NCBI RefSeq assembly: GCF_016107685.1
Contig: NZ_JABASY010000007.1
Location: forward strand, 62,001 to 126,000
DNA: 64,000 bases
Direction of reading: 5' to 3'
Origin: Brevibacterium yomogidense
GTDB lineage: Bacteria; Actinomycetota; Actinomycetes; Actinomycetales; Brevibacteriaceae
Part shown: in pieces, positions 50,563 to 60,622 of the stretch
Position numbering within the stretch: the stretch's first letter is position 1
Layout: each line of letters begins with the position of its first letter
The notes under the pieces: model-generated
Seen by the model: the letters and a program-made list of their open reading frames with translations, nothing else
Told to the model about the DNA's origin: nothing
Databases searched by the model: none
Position numbers and translations under genes: made by a program

Positions 50563-50643
50563 GAAGCAGCTGAAGCAGCCGGAACAGCCGGAACAGCCGG
50601 AACAGCCGGGACAGCTGAGGCAGCTGAGGCAGCCGGAACAGCC
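50563..50643. repeat. Nine 9-bp tandem repeats between pit and pstB
   Basis: Units of the form GGAACAGCC or GAAGCAGCT/GAGGCAGCC repeat nine times without gaps, 81 bp, ending 21 bp before the pstB stop. Three consecutive units and the last are identical GGAACAGCC. It is non-coding here. The rest of the 307-bp gap (50358-50664) holds only the palindrome. Confidence 0.85.
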
Positions 50644-50664
50644 TGGGAGGACCACCGGAGCGGA

Positions 50665-51444
50665 TCAGCCGAAGCGGCCGGAGATGTAGTTGATCGTCTG
50701 CTCGTTCTCCGGGTTCTGGAAGATCGTCTTCGTGTCCGCGTACTCGATGAGTATGCCCGGCTTCCCGGTCCCCTGGATGTTGAAGAACGCGGTCTTGTCC
50801 GCCACGCGCGCAGCCTGCTGCATGTTGTGGGTGACGATGACGACCGTGTAGTCCTTCTTGAGCTCGTTGATGAGGTCCTCGACGGCCAAGGTGGAGATCG
50901 GGTCGAGCGCGGAGCAGGGCTCGTCCATGAGGATGACGGACGGTTCGACCGCGACCGTGCGGGCGATGCAGAGACGCTGCTGCTGGCCGCCCGACAGCCC
51001 GGAGCCCGGCTTGTCGAGGCGGTCCTTCACCTCGTTCCACAGGTTGGCGCCCCGCAGAGACTTCTCCACGATGGCGTCTGCGTCGGACTTCGACATGCGC
51101 GTGCCGTTGAGCTTGTAGCCGGCGAGCACGTTCTCGCGGATCGACATCGTCGGGAAGGGGTTGGGCCGCTGGAAGACCATGCCCACCTCCGCCCGGATGG
51201 ACACCGGGTCGACGTGCGGGTCGTAGATGTTCTCGCCGTCCAGCAGCATCTTGCCTTCGGCATAGGCGCCGGGGAGCACTTCGTGCATGCGGTTGATGGT
51301 GCGGAGGAACGTGGTCTTGCCGCAGCCCGACGGTCCGATGAAAGCCGTGACGGCCCGGGGCTCGATACGGATGTTCACGTCTTCGACGGCCAGGAAGCTG
51401 CCGTAGTAGACGTTGAGGTCGACTGCGTCGATGCGCTTTGCCAT
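50665..51444 (-). CDS. pstB: Phosphate ABC transporter ATP-binding protein
   Basis: 259 aa, the standard length. Walker [33 protein letters not shown] (PstB-specific), signature [15 protein letters not shown] and Walker [17 protein letters not shown] are intact. It drives phosphate import with PstA and PstC. It is the last gene of the leftward pstSCAB operon, 97 nt after pstA. Confidence 0.96.
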   Translation of the reverse strand: MAKRIDAVDLNVYYGSFLAVEDVNIRIEPRAVTAFIGPSGCGKTTFLRTINRMHEVLPGAYAEGKMLLDGENIYDPHVDPVSIRAEVGMVFQRPNPFPTMSIRENVLAGYKLNGTRMSKSDADAIVEKSLRGANLWNEVKDRLDKPGSGLSGGQQQRLCIARTVAVEPSVILMDEPCSALDPISTLAVEDLINELKKDYTVVIVTHNMQQAARVADKTAFFNIQGTGKPGILIEYADTKTIFQNPENEQTINYISGRFG

Positions 51445-51541
51445 GAGTCTTCAGATTCCTTTGCTTCGATGCCTGCTCGTGTCGGCTGTGCCTGTCGGTG
51501 CGTGGTCGCCCCGGCTGCGATCAGCGCCCTGTCCTCTTGAG

Positions 51542-52753
51542 TCAGCGCCCTGTCTTCTTGGGTGCGAACGCCTGGGCGACGATGCGTGCCACCAGGTTGA
51601 GCAGCATCACGATGATGATGAGCACGAGCGCTGCGGCCCATGCGCGCATCTCCGATGGCACGGGGGCCGCGGGGGCGGTCGGGTTGACGAGTTGGCGGTA
51701 GATGTAGACGGGCAGCGCTGTCATCCAGCCGCTGAACGGGTTCCAGTTGGTCGTGGCGAGGAAGCCCGCGGTCACGAGGATGGGGGCTGTCTCGCCGGTG
51801 ACACGTGCGATCGCGAGCGTCACACCGGAGGCGATGCCGGAGATCGACGTGGGGAGGACGACCTTCATGATCGTCTTCCACTTGCGCACGCCCAGCGCGT
51901 ACGACGCCTCACGCAGCTCGTTGGGGACGACCCTCAGCATCTCCTCCGTCGACCGGACGACGACCGGGATCATGAGGACTGACAGCGCGATGGCGGCGCT
52001 CAGGCCCATCTTCACCATCTGGAGGTAGACGGGGCTCTCGCCCAGGAACGTCGTGATGAACAGCTGCACCGCGGCGAACGCGAAGAGGCCCGCGACGATC
52101 GACGGGATGCCGGTCATGACGTCGACGAAGAACGTGATGGTCCGCGCGAACCAGCCGCCCCGGCTGTACTCGACGAGGTAGATCGACGCCATGAGGCCGA
52201 TCGGCACGGAGATGACCGTCGCGACCACCGTGATCATGAGGGTCCCGATGAGCCCGTGGACGAACCCGCCGGACAGGGGCGCGCCCTCGTCCTGCGTGGC
52301 CGCGTCCGTCGCACCGTTCGTGGTGCTCATGTCCTCGGTGAGCAGGCCGGGGTTCGACAGGAGGGTGGGCAGTCCCTGCGCGAACACCGTCCAGAGGAGC
52401 GACACCAGGGGGATGAGCGCGACGATGAAGGCGGCCCACACGAGGTTGCGCCACAGACCGTCCGTCGCCCGCCGCTTGTTCTCGATGACACGCGTCGTCA
52501 CGTACATGCCGATGACGTACACGATCGCGGAGAGGATGAGCCAGCCGGCGAAGGAGAAGCCCTCCGAGGCAATCAGCGCGATGAGTCCCGCACCGACCGC
52601 GAGCGATGCCGCGGCGACGACCATCCAGGTCCACCCGGGCTTCTGCCCGGCGGTGAGCGAGTTCTTGGGCTTCGTGGACCTGCCGTTCGGCTTCGACGAC
52701 GGCGGTGCGGAGGGTGTGTGCCCCTCGTCCGGCTTCTTCAGTGCAGTCGACAT
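51542..52753 (-). CDS. pstA: Phosphate ABC transporter permease PstA
   Basis: 403 aa. It is longer than E. coli PstA because of a 40-residue Ser/Pro/Lys-rich N-terminus and extra helices before the core. The permease part is clear: GGFVHGLIGTLMITVVATVISVPIGLMASIYLVEY and the EAA loop REASYALGVRKWKTIMKVVLPTSISGI. Start and pstC stop overlap by one base (TGATG). PstA and PstC form the membrane channel. Confidence 0.95.
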   Translation of the reverse strand: MSTALKKPDEGHTPSAPPSSKPNGRSTKPKNSLTAGQKPGWTWMVVAAASLAVGAGLIALIASEGFSFAGWLILSAIVYVIGMYVTTRVIENKRRATDGLWRNLVWAAFIVALIPLVSLLWTVFAQGLPTLLSNPGLLTEDMSTTNGATDAATQDEGAPLSGGFVHGLIGTLMITVVATVISVPIGLMASIYLVEYSRGGWFARTITFFVDVMTGIPSIVAGLFAFAAVQLFITTFLGESPVYLQMVKMGLSAAIALSVLMIPVVVRSTEEMLRVVPNELREASYALGVRKWKTIMKVVLPTSISGIASGVTLAIARVTGETAPILVTAGFLATTNWNPFSGWMTALPVYIYRQLVNPTAPAAPVPSEMRAWAAALVLIIIVMLLNLVARIVAQAFAPKKTGR

Positions 52754-53742
52754 CAGTTGGCTCCCGAGAATTCCTTGTGGCGGCTGACGATCCAGCGGGC
52801 GATCATGTTCACCACGAGAGTGATGATGAAGAGCATGAGTCCGGCCGCGATGAGTTCGGACTGGCGCATGCCGAACGCCTCGGGGAAGTTGAGGGCGATC
52901 TCCGACGGGATCGTCTGGTTGCCGGAGGAGATGAGGCTGAGGCCGAACACCCCGCCGGACAGGACGAGGGTGACGGCCATGGTCTCGCCGAGAGCGCGGC
53001 CCAGCCCCAGCATGACGGAGGAGATGATACCGGCGCGGGCGAACGGGAAGACGGTCATCTTCACCATCTCCCACTGCGTCGCGCCCAGGGCCAGGGCGGC
53101 CTCCTCGTGCAGCTTGGGTGTCTGGAGGAAGATCTCGCGGCACAGTGAGGTGATGATCGGCAGGATCATGACGGCGAGGACGACGCCGGAGGTGAGGAGG
53201 GTGCGTCCCGTCGTGGACGGGTCGCCCGCGAAGAAGGGGAGGAAGCCGAGGTGGTCGTGCAGCCACCCGTAGATCGGCACCATCGCGGTGGACAGGGTGA
53301 TCATGCCCCACGCGCCGTAGACGACGGAGGGGATCGCCGCCAGCAGGTCGATGACGTACCCGACGGGGGTCGCGAGGCGCCGCGGCGCGTAGTGCGAGAT
53401 GTAGAGGGCGATCCCGATCGCGACGGGTGTCGCGAGGACGATCGCGATCGCGGAGGCCATGAGTGTGCCGCCGATGAGCGGCATGACGTAGACCCAGAAG
53501 CTGTCAGCGCTCGCGATCGAATCCTGCTGGGAGAACACCGTCGGTGCCAGCGCGGGCAGCGATTCGGTGATGAGGAAGACCGCGACGAACGCGAGCACCA
53601 GGAGGATGAGGCCTCCGGCGCCGTACGCCAGTCCCGCGAAGACCTTGTCGCCGGATGCCGAGCCTGAGGACGTCCTGCCGCCCCAGGGCTTCGTGGTGGG
53701 CGAGGCCGTCGTGTCCCTCGCGTCGGTGACCTGCTCAGTCAC
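52753..53742 (-). CDS. pstC: Phosphate ABC transporter permease PstC
   Basis: 329 aa with GTG start behind GAGGGGAG. Six membrane segments; LPALAPTVFSQQD, IGIALYISHYAPRRLATPVGYVIDLLAAIPSVVYG and the EAA loop EEAALALGATQWEMVKMTVFP are PstC-typical. It is separated from pstS by a 153-nt gap with two strong hairpins. Confidence 0.95.
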   Translation of the reverse strand: MTEQVTDARDTTASPTTKPWGGRTSSGSASGDKVFAGLAYGAGGLILLVLAFVAVFLITESLPALAPTVFSQQDSIASADSFWVYVMPLIGGTLMASAIAIVLATPVAIGIALYISHYAPRRLATPVGYVIDLLAAIPSVVYGAWGMITLSTAMVPIYGWLHDHLGFLPFFAGDPSTTGRTLLTSGVVLAVMILPIITSLCREIFLQTPKLHEEAALALGATQWEMVKMTVFPFARAGIISSVMLGLGRALGETMAVTLVLSGGVFGLSLISSGNQTIPSEIALNFPEAFGMRQSELIAAGLMLFIITLVVNMIARWIVSRHKEFSGAN

Positions 53743-53766
53743 GGTGACTCCCCTCGGAGTTCGTCA

Positions 53767-53787
53767 GTCCGGGGCGAGACCCCGGAC
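53767..53787 (-). terminator. Second hairpin in the pstS-pstC gap
   Basis: GTCCGGGG (53767-53774) pairs perfectly with CCCCGGAC (53780-53787) around a 5-nt loop, 25 nt upstream of the pstC start. It may shield or expose the pstC ribosome site or add to attenuation. Confidence 0.6.
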
Positions 53788-53835
53788 GCATGGTGGAACT
53801 GTGAAGCATTGTCGGTGGGCCGTGAGCGCGACAGC

Positions 53836-53868
53836 GCCGCCGGTTCACTTGAGAAGTGAACCAGCGGC
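53836..53868 (-). terminator. Hairpin directly after pstS
   Basis: GCCGC-c-GGTTCACTT pairs with AAGTGAACC-a-GCGGC around a 3-nt loop: 14 bp with one mismatch, 28 nt past the pstS stop. There is no U tract. It would partly stop transcription, so pstS is made in excess over pstCAB. Confidence 0.75.
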
Positions 53869-53895
53869 TCTGCCGGTGCTCGTCCGGAGGCTATG

Positions 53896-54981
53896 TCAGC
53901 CCTGAACCGTGATGTTGCCGATGCGCTCGAGCGCGGACTCGCGTGTGTCATCGGAGATCGGGGCGGAGCCGGCGGAGTCCGCACCGGCCTGCTGGCCCTC
54001 CTCCGACACGACGTATTCGGCGAAGGCCTTCGCGAGGTCAGCGGTCTCCTGATCCTGGTACTGCTGGCAGAAGATGTGGTAGGACACGAGGACGATCGGG
54101 TAGACGCCGGCCTCCTCCGTCGCACGGTCGAGTTCGACGGAGCCGTCCTCGTTCGCCTCGGACGCGTTGACCGCCTTCGAGGCGGCCTCGGCGGAGTACT
54201 CGACGTAGTCGTCGCCCACTCCCACCGCGACGGTGCCGAGCTCGCCCACCTGCGACGCGTCCGCGTAGGTGATCGCACCGTCGGTGCTGCCGGCCAGGGA
54301 CACGACCCCGGAGGTCTGCTGCGCCGACTCGGCGGCGATCTCCGACGGCCAGGTCTCGACCTCGCCGAACTCCCACGCGTCAGCCGCGGCCTCCGCGAGG
54401 TAGGCGGTGAAGTTCTCCGTGGTGCCGGAGTCGTCGGAGCGGTGGACGACCGTGATCGGTGTGTCCGGCAGCTCCGTGCCCTCGTTCTGCTCCGCGATCG
54501 CGTCGTCGTTCCACGTGGTGATCTCACCGGCGAAGACCTTCGCGATGGTCTCCGCATCCATGTTGACGGTGTCGACGCCCTCGAGGTTGAAGGCGACGGC
54601 GACGGGGGAGATGTACGACGGGACGTGGAAGACGCCGTCCGGTCCGCAGACCGCTGCCGCCTGCTCCTGCTCCTCCTCGTCCATCGCGGCATCCGAACCG
54701 GCGAACGAGTACTGACCGGCGAGGAAGCCCTCGCGGCCCGCGCCGGAGCCCACCGGGTCGTAGTTCACGGTGAGGTCGGGGGAGACCTCCGTGACGCCCT
54801 GGGTCCAGGCGGTCATCGCCGACTCCTGCGAGGAAGCTCCGCCACCGATCAGGGTGCCGGAGACGGAACCGGAATCGACCGCTTCGCCGTCTCCGCCGGT
54901 GTCACCGCCGCTGCAGGCAGACAGTGTGAGTGTGCCAGCCGCGAGGACTGCTGCAGCGGTGCCGAAACGCTTGAGCTTCAC
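53896..54981 (-). CDS. pstS: Phosphate ABC transporter substrate-binding lipoprotein
   Basis: 361 aa; the GTG at 54981 follows AAAGG by 7 nt. Signal peptide with lipobox (LTLSAC). GTLIGGGASSQESAMTAW, NYDPVGSGAGREGFLAGQYSFAGSDAAM and HRSDDSGTTENFTAYL hold the residues that bind phosphate (Ser, Asp, Arg, Thr). It is the first gene of pstSCAB. A PHO-box-like double repeat lies about 120 nt upstream. Confidence 0.95.
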   Translation of the reverse strand: MKLKRFGTAAAVLAAGTLTLSACSGGDTGGDGEAVDSGSVSGTLIGGGASSQESAMTAWTQGVTEVSPDLTVNYDPVGSGAGREGFLAGQYSFAGSDAAMDEEEQEQAAAVCGPDGVFHVPSYISPVAVAFNLEGVDTVNMDAETIAKVFAGEITTWNDDAIAEQNEGTELPDTPITVVHRSDDSGTTENFTAYLAEAAADAWEFGEVETWPSEIAAESAQQTSGVVSLAGSTDGAITYADASQVGELGTVAVGVGDDYVEYSAEAASKAVNASEANEDGSVELDRATEEAGVYPIVLVSYHIFCQQYQDQETADLAKAFAEYVVSEEGQQAGADSAGSAPISDDTRESALERIGNITVQG

Positions 54982-55098
54982 GTGGGTGCCTTTCGATCCA
55001 TGTGTGGGATATCCGTGGGGTGCCCCCCGAGTGCCAGGGGATGTCCCCGAGTGCAGTGCCCACGGTACGAGTGCAGAATGTCGCGAAAGGGGGCCGAA

Positions 55099-55116
55099 TG
55101 TGAACAGCAGGTGAAT
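55099..55116 (-). promoter_or_regulatory. PHO-box-like double repeat upstream of pstS
   Basis: On the minus strand ATTCACC (55116-55110) and GTTCACA (55105-55099) are 11 nt apart, giving the 11-bp direct repeat GTTCACC-N4 that actinobacterial PhoP recognises. It is placed to overlap the -35 of pstS. It predicts induction at low phosphate. Confidence 0.6.
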
Positions 55117-55169
55117 GAGCCTCCCGGTGCGTGGGATCCTCGTCACACGCGGGTGCTCCCGCAGTCAGC

Positions 55170-56144
55170 TCACGTGTCGATGGGCCGGTAGCGCTCGACG
55201 TCGACGATCCGGGGGACAGCACCGGGGCGGACGTAGGCGACGAGGATCTCGCCGGGATTCATGTAGGGGTCCCGCGGCGGCAGGGACCGGGCGAGGCCCT
55301 CCGGCGCGTGGTCGGCGAGCACGTCGAGGACGGTCGGCAGGACCGGCCTGTGCGTGCACAGCGCCGTGGGCGTACCCTTCGCCAGGATCTTCTCGAGCAC
55401 CGCCCGCGTCTTCTGCGGGTCCTTCGCGTTCGACTTCTCGCTCAGCGAGCCCCGCTTGCGGATCCCCCTCCCCGTCGCGGCGGACAGGGGCGCGAGTGTC
55501 GCGACGCAGCGCTTCCAGGGGCTGGACACCAGCCTGCGCAGCTTCCAGGCAGACAGCAGCCCCGTGAGCGCCAACGACTGGCGGGTGCCGATCGCCAGCA
55601 GGGGACGTTCGTGCTCCGTCTCATGCCACTTGGAGCGCGGGAACGCCTTCCCGTGGCGGACGATGATGAACGGCCACGCACGCAGGCTGCCGCTCGCGTG
55701 CGCCTGGACGACCTTGTCGAGCTGCTCGCGGTCCGCGAACCGGGTGAGCCGGTTCCGCGCCTCGTCGACGGTCATCCACCGGACCCGGTCGATCTCCTTG
55801 GGGTTCTGGATCTTCCCCGTGGGCTTCGCGGTGACCTCCGCCGCCCAGTACGACACGTGCTTGCGCTGGTTCTTGCCCACCGTGTAGCGGGCGCTGGGCA
55901 GGGGCAGCCCCAGGGTGACGGCGTACCCCGTCTCCTCCCAGACCTCCCGGACTGCGGCCTCGGGCAGGGTCTCGCCCTTGTCGACCTTGCCCTTGGGCCA
56001 GGACCAGTCGCGGTAGCGGGGCCGGTGGACGAGCAGGACCTCGAGCCCGTGTGACCGCTCCCGCCACAGGATGCAGCCGCCGGCGAGCACGTCCGCACGC
56101 AGGCGCGCCGATTCGCCGGCGTTGCTCACCGGGGACGGACTCAT
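55170..56144 (-). CDS. mutT1: MutT1-type Nudix hydrolase with histidine-phosphatase domain
   Basis: 324 aa. The Nudix box [23 protein letters not shown] is complete in the N-terminal half (about residues 50-72). The C-terminal half is a histidine phosphatase with the catalytic RHG in [10 protein letters not shown] and a later His in CTHRPVLP. The mycobacterial homologue converts 8-oxo-dGTP and diadenosine polyphosphates. Its start overlaps the ppk stop (ATGA), so it is the third gene of the mshD-ppk-mutT1 operon. Confidence 0.93.
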   Translation of the reverse strand: MSPSPVSNAGESARLRADVLAGGCILWRERSHGLEVLLVHRPRYRDWSWPKGKVDKGETLPEAAVREVWEETGYAVTLGLPLPSARYTVGKNQRKHVSYWAAEVTAKPTGKIQNPKEIDRVRWMTVDEARNRLTRFADREQLDKVVQAHASGSLRAWPFIIVRHGKAFPRSKWHETEHERPLLAIGTRQSLALTGLLSAWKLRRLVSSPWKRCVATLAPLSAATGRGIRKRGSLSEKSNAKDPQKTRAVLEKILAKGTPTALCTHRPVLPTVLDVLADHAPEGLARSLPPRDPYMNPGEILVAYVRPGAVPRIVDVERYRPIDT

Positions 56145-58318
56145 CCGCGCTGCCTCGACCAGCGGCGGCGGTGCACCCGGTGGAGCGAGTGCTGGTAGTC
56201 GTTGAGCGGCTCGCCGGCGGCGTCGACGGAGGCGCGCGTCCACAGACCGTCGCCGTCCAGGTCGAAGCGGGCGGTGTCGTCCGCGAACGCCAGATCGAAC
56301 AGATGGCGCGCCTCGTCGATGTGCCGCGGATCCTCCAGCCGCACCAGTGCCTCGACCCGGCGGTCGAGGTTGCGGTGCATGAGGTCCGCGGAGCCGATGT
56401 ACGCCTCTGCCTCCTCCAGCTCCGGACCGTGCTCGAACACGAACACGCGGGAGTGCTCGAGGTAGCGGCCCAGGATGGAGCGGACCTCGATGTTCTCGCT
56501 GAGCCCGGGGATGCCGGGGCGGATCGCGCAGATGCCGCGGACGAACAGCTGGACGCTCACACCGGCCCGCGACGCCAGGTAGAGGTGGTCGATGGTCCGC
56601 TCGTCGACGATCGAGTTGACCTTGATGCGGATGCGGGTGCGTTCCCCCGCCTCCGCACGCCTGGTCGCGTCCGCGATGTGCTCGAGCAGCCCTTCGCGCA
56701 CCCGCGAGGGGGCGACGAGGAGCCGGGAGTACGTGGTGCCGGGGGCCAGGCCGGACAGCTGGTTGAACAGCTTCGCGATGTCCTCGCCCACCTGCGGGTC
56801 CGCGGTGAGCAGACCCATGTCCTCGTACCCGCGCGCGGTCTTGGGGTGGTAGTTGCCGGTGCCCACGTGGCAGTAGCGGCGCAGGCCGCTCTGCTCGCGG
56901 CGGACCACCATGCACAGCTTCGCGTGCGTCTTGAGGCCCACGATCCCGTAGACGACGTGGACGCCGGCACGTTCGAGCTTGCGGGCCCACGTGATGTTGT
57001 TCGCCTCGTCGAAGCGCGCCTTGATCTCCACGACCGCCAGCACCTGCTTGCCGGACTGCGCCGCCTCGATGAGCGCGTCGACGATGGGGGAGTCGCCGCT
57101 GGTGCGGTAGAGCGACTGCTTGATCGCGACGACGTGCGGGTCCTGCGCCGCCTGCTCGATGAACGCCTGCACGCTCGTGGAGAACGATTCGTACGGGTGC
57201 TGGAGGAGGATCTCCCGCTCCCGCAGCGCTTCGAACACGTCGGGCTGCTCGGAGGATTCGGCCTCCGCCAGGTCGCGGCTGACGATCGGGACGGCCTTGG
57301 GGAAGTGGAGGTCCTCCCGCGGGATGTCCGCGATGACGGACAGGCCGCGCAGGTCCAGCGGTGACGGCAGCTCGTAGATCTCCGATTCGTCGATCGCGAG
57401 CTCGTTGACGAGCAGCTCACGCACCCGCGGGTGCATGTCGTCGGTGATCTCCAGGCGGACGGCCGGTCCGAAGCGGCGGCGCTCCAGCTCCTTCTCGAGT
57501 GCCTTGAGGAGGTTCTCCGCGTCGTCCTCCTCGACCTCGAGGTCCTCGTTGCGGGTGATCCGGAAGCAGGAGGCGGACACGATCTCCATACCCACGAAGA
57601 GGGAGTCCAGGTGTGCGGTGATGACATCCTCGATGGGGAGGAACCGGGCCGGTGATTCGGGGCTCACGGGGATCTCCGGTCCCGCGCTGCTGCGGGGGCC
57701 GTCGAACGCGGCGACGTTGATGAACCGCGGCAGCACCGGCGGGACCTTCAGGCGGGCGAAGTGCTCTGCGCCGGAACGGGGGTGCCGCAGGACGACACCC
57801 AGGTTCAGGGACAGGCCGGACACGTACGGGAACGGGTGCGCGGGGTCCACGGCCAGCGGCGTGAGCACGGGGAAGACGCGTTCGTTGAAGAGTTCCGCCA
57901 TCCCCTCCCGCTCCGACGCTGTGAGCTCGTCCAGGCCGATGACGAAGATCCCCTCCGCTTCGAGGCGGGGGCGGACGTCTTTGCGGTAGAGGTCCGCGTG
58001 GCGGCGGGCGAGGATGCGGGCGTTCTTCGTGAGCGAGCGCATCGTGGACCGCGGCTGCGCCCCCGTGACGGACGGGACGGCGAGGCCGGTCGAGATCCGC
58101 CGCTTGAGGCCGGCGACGCGCACCATGAAGAACTCGTCGAGGTTGTTCGGGAAGATCGACAGGAAGTTGACGCGCTCCAGCAGGGGCATCGTGGTGTCCG
58201 CGGCCATGTCGAGGACGCGCTCGTTGAAGGCGAGCCAGGACAGTTCGCGGTCGAGGAACCGGCCGTCCGGAGCAGGGAGCCCGTGCTCGTCGCCGAAGGT
58301 CTGCACGTCATAGGTCAT
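56141..58318 (-). CDS. ppk: Polyphosphate kinase (RNA degradosome polyphosphate kinase)
   Basis: 725 aa, full length. [17 protein letters not shown] and [20 protein letters not shown] open the N-terminal domain, [10 protein letters not shown] and [20 protein letters not shown] follow, and the autophosphorylated histidine is expected in [15 protein letters not shown]. It makes polyphosphate from ATP. Its first 11 bases overlap the end of mshD. Together with Pst and PiT nearby, it places phosphate uptake and storage in one 10-kb stretch. Confidence 0.96.
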   Translation of the reverse strand: MTYDVQTFGDEHGLPAPDGRFLDRELSWLAFNERVLDMAADTTMPLLERVNFLSIFPNNLDEFFMVRVAGLKRRISTGLAVPSVTGAQPRSTMRSLTKNARILARRHADLYRKDVRPRLEAEGIFVIGLDELTASEREGMAELFNERVFPVLTPLAVDPAHPFPYVSGLSLNLGVVLRHPRSGAEHFARLKVPPVLPRFINVAAFDGPRSSAGPEIPVSPESPARFLPIEDVITAHLDSLFVGMEIVSASCFRITRNEDLEVEEDDAENLLKALEKELERRRFGPAVRLEITDDMHPRVRELLVNELAIDESEIYELPSPLDLRGLSVIADIPREDLHFPKAVPIVSRDLAEAESSEQPDVFEALREREILLQHPYESFSTSVQAFIEQAAQDPHVVAIKQSLYRTSGDSPIVDALIEAAQSGKQVLAVVEIKARFDEANNITWARKLERAGVHVVYGIVGLKTHAKLCMVVRREQSGLRRYCHVGTGNYHPKTARGYEDMGLLTADPQVGEDIAKLFNQLSGLAPGTTYSRLLVAPSRVREGLLEHIADATRRAEAGERTRIRIKVNSIVDERTIDHLYLASRAGVSVQLFVRGICAIRPGIPGLSENIEVRSILGRYLEHSRVFVFEHGPELEEAEAYIGSADLMHRNLDRRVEALVRLEDPRHIDEARHLFDLAFADDTARFDLDGDGLWTRASVDAAGEPLNDYQHSLHRVHRRRWSRQRG

Positions 58319-59294
58319 GGTGGTCCTCCGGCCTGTAGCTCACGTGCACAACCGTACGTGAGAAGCCGACGCGCCTGTAGAGGGGCAGGGCCTTCTCGTT
58401 GTCGCTCTCCACGTACAGCTCGATCGCCTCCGCACCGGCCCGCAGCATGCGGTGCATCCCTTCGACGAGCAGTGCCCGTCCCAGCCCGCGGGCGTGCACC
58501 TGTGGGTCGACGCCGATGACGTGCACCTCGCCCATCGTGAGGCCCGACGGGTGCTCCGCATGCATCTTCGTCTCGTGGAAGCCGAGGATGCGCGCGTCCT
58601 CCGTCCGCTCCGCGATGACGACGGTGCTCGCGTCGAACCCCGGTTCCTGCGTTCGCCTGCGGTAGTCGTCGGGGTCCTGGCCGCCCTGCTCGGGGTGCCA
58701 GCTGAATGCGGCGTTGTTCACGGCGGCCCACTCCTCCGCGTCCTCGGTGCGCACGTCCCGCAGGACGACGCCGTCGGGGGCGGCGGCCTCGGGCAGGTCG
58801 GGTATGCCGTCCGTCGTGAGCTGCAGCAGTTCGCGGGCCCGTGTGAGGCCGGCCGAGGACGCCAGGTGGGCGGCGGCGGGGTGGTCGCCGTGCGACCAGA
58901 ACCACGGGCTGCCCCCGGCCGACCGGGCCGCCCGGTCGAGGTCGGTGACGAGCACCCGGCCGAGGCCTCGGCCGCGGTGTGCGGGGTCGACCACGGCTTC
59001 GGCGGCCCAGCGGTCGCCCTGGAGTGCGGCGACGCCCACTCCGACGAGACGGTCACCGGCCGTGTCGGGATCCGCGCCCGAGGTGTGGGTGGCGTCGACC
59101 GCACCGGCTGCGGTGTCCGAGTCCCCGGCGAGGACACCGAGGAGGACAGCGGAGCCCGCGGCCGCGGCCTCGAGGAGGCCGTCGGAGATCGGGGGCAGTC
59201 CGTCGGCCGTTGTCGCAGCGGTCAGGACGTCCTGCACGTCCTCCAGCGACCCGAGCGGTGCGGTGCGGGGTGCGTGTGCGGGTGTCTCAGTCAT
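58308..59294 (-). CDS. mshD: Mycothiol synthase
   Basis: 328 aa; ATG at 59294 follows GGAGG by 6 nt. Two GNAT domains in tandem: the first with [23 protein letters not shown], the second with [22 protein letters not shown] and [19 protein letters not shown]. MshD acetylates Cys-GlcN-Ins, the last step of mycothiol synthesis. The gene is the first of an operon with ppk and mutT1. A Gly/Asp/Thr-rich stretch at about 58-75 sits inside the first domain. Confidence 0.94.
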   Translation of the reverse strand: MTETPAHAPRTAPLGSLEDVQDVLTAATTADGLPPISDGLLEAAAAGSAVLLGVLAGDSDTAAGAVDATHTSGADPDTAGDRLVGVGVAALQGDRWAAEAVVDPAHRGRGLGRVLVTDLDRAARSAGGSPWFWSHGDHPAAAHLASSAGLTRARELLQLTTDGIPDLPEAAAPDGVVLRDVRTEDAEEWAAVNNAAFSWHPEQGGQDPDDYRRRTQEPGFDASTVVIAERTEDARILGFHETKMHAEHPSGLTMGEVHVIGVDPQVHARGLGRALLVEGMHRMLRAGAEAIELYVESDNEKALPLYRRVGFSRTVVHVSYRPEDHHDL

Positions 59295-59518
59295 CTGCGT
59301 CCTCCGTGTCAGGGGCGGCGCCGTCGTGCGGCGTCGCCGGTGGGTCGTGCGCCTCGTCAGGCGATGTGCGGGGCGCGGGCCGGTGGGTCGTACGCGCCAG
59401 CGGGCTCCTCCGGCCTCCTTCGGTGCGGACTCGGCCTGCCCGGCGAGCGCTCTGTCCTGCGAGGCGAGTTTATCCGTGCGGGCCGAAAGCGCCCTGGCGC
59501 GCGGCCGGAGGATGAGAC

Positions 59519-60355
59519 ATGGGACGCGCAGTGATGCAGGATGGAGGGGTGTTGAGATGGATGCGCGTGGTGATCGCCCTGAGCCTGACCCTGGTGCTCG
59601 GCGTGTCGACGGTGGCGGGCGAGTATCTGCTGAAGCCGTCGATGGCGTTCGCACCGGGGGCTCTGCTTGTCATGCTCGTCTTCGCGTACGGGTGGCCCAG
59701 ACTCACGGATTCGCCGCAGCCGCGCGCCACATCGATCATGCTCGCGCTGCTGGGCATGGCCGGAGTCGGCGCGACCATGCTCGCCGAGGCCACCCCCTTC
59801 CTCGAATGGCTGCCGACCCTGGTGGGCGTCGGACTCCTGTGGGCGTTCGTGCAGAATCTCACCCGGGGTGTGGGCGCCTCCCACGCGACCGTGAACGTGT
59901 CCGCGCAGGTCGCCGGACTCGCCATCACACTGTCCGCCGCGACCTGGGTCGCCGCGTTCCGACTGACCACAGACCACACGACGATCCTCGTGGGCCTCGT
60001 CGCTGTGGTCCTCGCGCTGGCCGCGACCGCCCTGCCGTGGCCCGCGCGCTACACCTCCCCGATCGCTGTCGTCGCCGGCGCGGTGGGCGGGCTCATCACC
60101 GTGCTGGTGGTGGGCGGGACGTCGCCCGTGTTCATCCTGTCCGGCGCGCTGGGGGCGATCATGGGCGTCCTCGCCGCCGCTGTCGACCGGCTCCTGGGGC
60201 TCATCGCGCAGTCGAAGTACCAGGCAGCGGCACTGTCCGACGCCAGACGCCGCGACAAGGCCCGGCTCTTCGCGGTGCACGCCTCGCTGGGTGCGGCCCC
60301 CATCGCCCTGGGCGGTGTCATCGTCTACGTCCTCACCCGCGTCGTCGCGATGTGA
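59519..60355 (+). CDS. Hypothetical multi-pass membrane protein
   Basis: 278 aa with about 8 membrane segments in an actinobacterial style (MRVVIALSLTLVLGVSTVAGEYLL, then ALLVMLVFAYGWPRL). ATG at 59519 follows GGAGG by 7 nt. The end is a cytoplasmic basic segment (DARRRDKARLFAV) and a last helix. Family not recognised; function unknown. It is divergent from the mshD operon across a 224-bp gap. Confidence 0.7.
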   Translation: MGRAVMQDGGVLRWMRVVIALSLTLVLGVSTVAGEYLLKPSMAFAPGALLVMLVFAYGWPRLTDSPQPRATSIMLALLGMAGVGATMLAEATPFLEWLPTLVGVGLLWAFVQNLTRGVGASHATVNVSAQVAGLAITLSAATWVAAFRLTTDHTTILVGLVAVVLALAATALPWPARYTSPIAVVAGAVGGLITVLVVGGTSPVFILSGALGAIMGVLAAAVDRLLGLIAQSKYQAAALSDARRRDKARLFAVHASLGAAPIALGGVIVYVLTRVVAM

Positions 60356-60502
60356 CGCGGCGGGCCCGGCGCCCGGTGCCTGGCGCCCAATGCCTGGTCG
60401 TCGGCTCGGTGCCTGGTCGCCGGTTCGGTGCGTGGGACGCGGGATCCCGGCGAGCGCGGACTCGATGTGAGCGGACTGTGAGCCTGGGCTAGACTTCCGC
60501 GC

Positions 60503-60619
60503 ATGGAGCAATACACCGGACTAGTCCTGTTCTTCGAGATCCTCGTCGCCGTCGCCGGCCTGGGCGCCCTGGCAGTGGGCGCCAAGGTCGTCACGAACCT
60601 CTTCAAGGTGAAGCGCTGA
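60503..60619 (+). CDS. 38-aa single-pass membrane peptide
   Basis: The frame encodes MEQYTGLVLFFEILVAVAGLGALAVGAKVVTNLFKVKR: an acidic start, one 24-residue hydrophobic helix with small residues (GLGALAVGA), and a basic end. TAGACT at 60490-60495 is 7 nt before the ATG, which fits a leaderless mRNA. The nitrobindin-like gene starts 3 nt after the stop, so the two are one transcript. The function is unknown. Confidence 0.65.
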   Translation: MEQYTGLVLFFEILVAVAGLGALAVGAKVVTNLFKVKR

Positions 60620-60622
60620 CCC

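Noticed and set aside
23498..50643. CRISPR array
   Set aside because: The tandem repeats (18 bp at 23.5 kb, 9 bp at 50.6 kb, 20 bp at 14.0 kb) have no unique spacers of constant length, and no cas gene exists.
51542..53311. 589-residue frame including PstA
   Set aside because: The N-terminal 186 residues are an out-of-frame reading of pstC; the true pstA start is the ATG overlapping the pstC stop.
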